Source of the DNA: Mariniphaga sp963747515
GTDB lineage: Bacteria > Bacteroidota > Bacteroidia > Bacteroidales > Prolixibacteraceae
Reading direction: 5' to 3'
Length of the DNA: 64,000 nucleotides
NCBI GenBank assembly: GCA_963747515.1
Contig: CAVVFN010000008.1
Location: 186,001 to 250,000 of the forward strand
The position numbers and the translations under genes were made by a program. Within the stretch, counting starts at the first letter, position 1; every line of letters begins with the position of its first letter. Shown piece by piece: positions 62,255 through 64,000 of this stretch. The notes beneath the pieces were generated by a model that worked only from the letters and a program-made list of their open reading frames with translations, searched no databases and had not been told where the DNA came from.

Positions 62255-64000
62255 ATGAAATTTCTAAAATTAATATTCGTTAGTATAATTCTTTCATTCG
62301 GGCTTTACGGATTAAAAAATAAGGATGATTTTAAAGAATTGCTGTTATACGATGATTTCACAGAGTTAGAAACAGGTTATTTTTCAGTTCCTATGGGCCC
62401 TCACACCGAATATCATTATTTGCAGGATGCAGGCATAAAAGGCAATTGGGCAGTTTCATGTTTCGGAACAGGAAGGTCCTTCCCGGGTTTTGGGTTTGCC
62501 TGGCAGGTAAAAAAAGCAGGTAATGATAACATCATGTGCCAAACCTATACGAATAGAGGGACACGCACCCATCCAATGATCATTGCGGGAGATTCTCTCT
62601 GGCAAAACTATAAACTGAAGGTACAATTCAGGCCAGAAAATGATTCGTTATCCTCTGGTATTGCATTCCGATACCGAAACGATCGTTCTTTTTACTTCTT
62701 TGGCATAAAAAATTCGAAGGTTTATATATCTAAGTTTTTAGGACAATCAAACGATATCGATTTAAATGAAATGGTTTTAGCTGAAGAATCATTTGAGTAT
62801 ACACCAGGTCAATATCTTAATGCTGAAGTATTCGTAAATGGCACTTCAATTGAAGCAAAACTGAATGATAATATAACGCTTAATGCGACAGATGATACTT
62901 ACTCAAAAGGAAAAATCGGATTGGTTTCTAATGCAAAAGTCTGCTATAAGTCGGTAGAAGTAAAAACGACTAAAACTGAAAAAGTTTCAATTGAAAAGAA
63001 AAAGAACTATTATGAGCAGATAGTTGCGGAATTAAAAGAAAAAAATCCTAAAATGAAACTTTGGAAAAAAATTAACACCAAAGGATTCGGTGTTGCACGA
63101 AACCTTCGGTTTGGTGATCTCAATGGAGACGGCCAGATTGATGTCCTTATTGGTCAGGTTTCCAATATGACTTTAACCAGCCTTATGGCGATGACTTTTG
63201 ACGGAGAGATTCTCTGGCAGACTGGGAGGATCGATCCATATGATGCCCATCTCACTTACGACGTTGGTTTTCAGATACACGATATCGACAATGACGGTAA
63301 AAATGAAGTCATTTATTGTATGGATTTTGAAATTGTTGTGGCAGATGGGGCAACCGGAGAAATTAAATATAAAGCATCTACTCCTGTAATTAAGAACGAT
63401 CATCCACAATCTAAAATAAACAACCCATTTTTTCCTAAAGTACCGGGAGATTGTATTTTCTTTTTTGATGCTGAAGGAAAGGGATATGATTCTAACATTC
63501 TTATTAAAGATCGCTACAGGAATTTCTGGGTGATGAACTCCAATTTAGAAATAATATGGGAAGGAAGTTGCAATACAGGTCATTATCCTTATGCTTATGA
63601 CATTGATAATGATGGTAAAGATGAACTTGCAATTGGATATGCATTATACGATAACGATGGCAATCCGTTATGGGATCTTGACAACCAAATTGCTGATCAT
63701 TCGGATGGAGTAGCTGTAGTTAAATTTGATAAGAATCCCCAGGCAGAGCCTGTTATTATGTATGCAGCCAGCGATGCAGGTTATCTAAGAGTGGATTTGA
63801 AAGGAAATATTCTCGAGCACCATTTTATTGGTCATGTCCAAAATCCGGCTATTGCCAATTTCAGATCAGATAAATCGGGTCTCGAAACGGTAACCATTAA
63901 TTTCTGGAATAACCAGGGAATTATACATTTTTTTGATTCCGATGGAAAGATTTATCATGATTTTGAACCTTATCAGTTTGGCAGCATGTGCTTGCCGTTG
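62255..64000 (+). CDS. Secreted FG-GAP/VCBS-type polysaccharide-binding or lyase-like protein (runs off right edge)
   Basis: 582 codons without stop to the edge. Start ATG 62255 (MKFLKLIFVSIILSFGLYG) is a signal peptide. About residues 25-240 look like a concanavalin/LamG-type sheet (GIAFRYRNDRSFYFFGI). From about 270 come FG-GAP-like calcium loops: FGDLNGDGQIDVLIG, HDIDNDGKNEVIYC, YDIDNDGKDELAIG. This combination is seen in rhamnogalacturonan-lyase-like proteins of Bacteroidota. Directly follows the third sulfatase gene (58 bp). Confidence 0.75.
   Translation, partial: MKFLKLIFVSIILSFGLYGLKNKDDFKELLLYDDFTELETGYFSVPMGPHTEYHYLQDAGIKGNWAVSCFGTGRSFPGFGFAWQVKKAGNDNIMCQTYTNRGTRTHPMIIAGDSLWQNYKLKVQFRPENDSLSSGIAFRYRNDRSFYFFGIKNSKVYISKFLGQSNDIDLNEMVLAEESFEYTPGQYLNAEVFVNGTSIEAKLNDNITLNATDDTYSKGKIGLVSNAKVCYKSVEVKTTKTEKVSIEKKKNYYEQIVAELKEKNPKMKLWKKINTKGFGVARNLRFGDLNGDGQIDVLIGQVSNMTLTSLMAMTFDGEILWQTGRIDPYDAHLTYDVGFQIHDIDNDGKNEVIYCMDFEIVVADGATGEIKYKASTPVIKNDHPQSKINNPFFPKVPGDCIFFFDAEGKGYDSNILIKDRYRNFWVMNSNLEIIWEGSCNTGHYPYAYDIDNDGKDELAIGYALYDNDGNPLWDLDNQIADHSDGVAVVKFDKNPQAEPVIMYAASDAGYLRVDLKGNILEHHFIGHVQNPAIANFRSDKSGLETVTINFWNNQGIIHFFDSDGKIYHDFEPYQFGSMCLPL

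Noticed and set aside
1..64000. tRNA or rRNA genes
   Set aside because: No T-loop GTTCRA context with acceptor stems found in the gene-free stretches; matches such as GGTTCGA near 39740 and 61110 are inside coding regions.

Overview
The window looks like the chromosome of a member of the Bacteroidota, probably Bacteroidia of the Marinilabiliales/Prolixibacteraceae type. The evidence is a type IX secretion (T9SS) C-terminal sorting domain on a protease, a DUF5103 T9SS plug-like protein, DUF4293 and DUF6266 proteins, a class II xylose isomerase operon, a complete Na+-NQR operon, and TTG-N19/20-TAnnTTTG promoters instead of E. coli-type ones. The genus assignment is inference only. No rRNA, tRNA or CRISPR array was seen.

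Layout. 1-2.1 kb: end of a multihaem cytochrome and a haem-bearing outer-membrane protein. 2.2-5.9 kb: housekeeping genes (GT2, OmpH/Skp, proline dehydrogenase, nitroreductase). 6.3-10.7 kb: xylose operon xylB-xylA-xylE. 10.7-21.5 kb: an accessory island bracketed by two direct copies of a ~120-bp GC-rich repeat. It holds an RHS protein whose C-terminal tip carries an HExxH metallopeptidase motif, a secreted putative immunity protein, a second internally deleted RHS piece, a broken HTH_17 gene, an IS1595-like transposase, a broken DUF262-HNH nuclease, a broken EcoRI-family adenine methyltransferase, a DUF6266 protein and many stem-loop repeats. Several of these genes show frameshifts that can be read by eye because the family sequence continues in another frame, so the island is largely a graveyard of conflict and mobile genes.

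21.5-34.7 kb: sodB, a TGS-domain nucleoside kinase, a T9SS-secreted lysyl-endopeptidase-like protease in a probable operon with a BtuF/BtuCD-type metal-chelate importer, a stand-alone archaeal-type ThrRS editing domain, a frameshifted BNR_4 propeller protein, a DASS carboxylate transporter, a sugar-nucleotidyltransferase and DUF4293. 34.8-42.4 kb: AddA/RecB-like helicase-nuclease, a PLP amino-acid decarboxylase, acylphosphatase, a small Cys-containing membrane protein and ApbE. 42.8 kb: a striking 11-bp periodic array that switches orientation in the middle. 43-50.4 kb: DUF5103 and nqrABCDEF with a recognisable promoter and terminator; ApbE next door supplies the covalent FMN of NqrB and NqrC.

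50.6-64 kb: a secreted-enzyme cluster for sulfated carbohydrate. It has three S1-type sulfatases, a Gfo/Idh/MocA oxidoreductase, an FAD-dependent oxidoreductase, a sugar isomerase/epimerase-like TIM barrel, a PIG-L deacetylase and the start of an FG-GAP-type protein. It also has an ECF sigma factor whose promoter/leader has a near copy 3.8 kb upstream. No SusC/SusD pair lies in the window. The most interesting accessory content is the RHS metallopeptidase/immunity pair and the decayed EcoRI-methylase/DUF262-HNH module.
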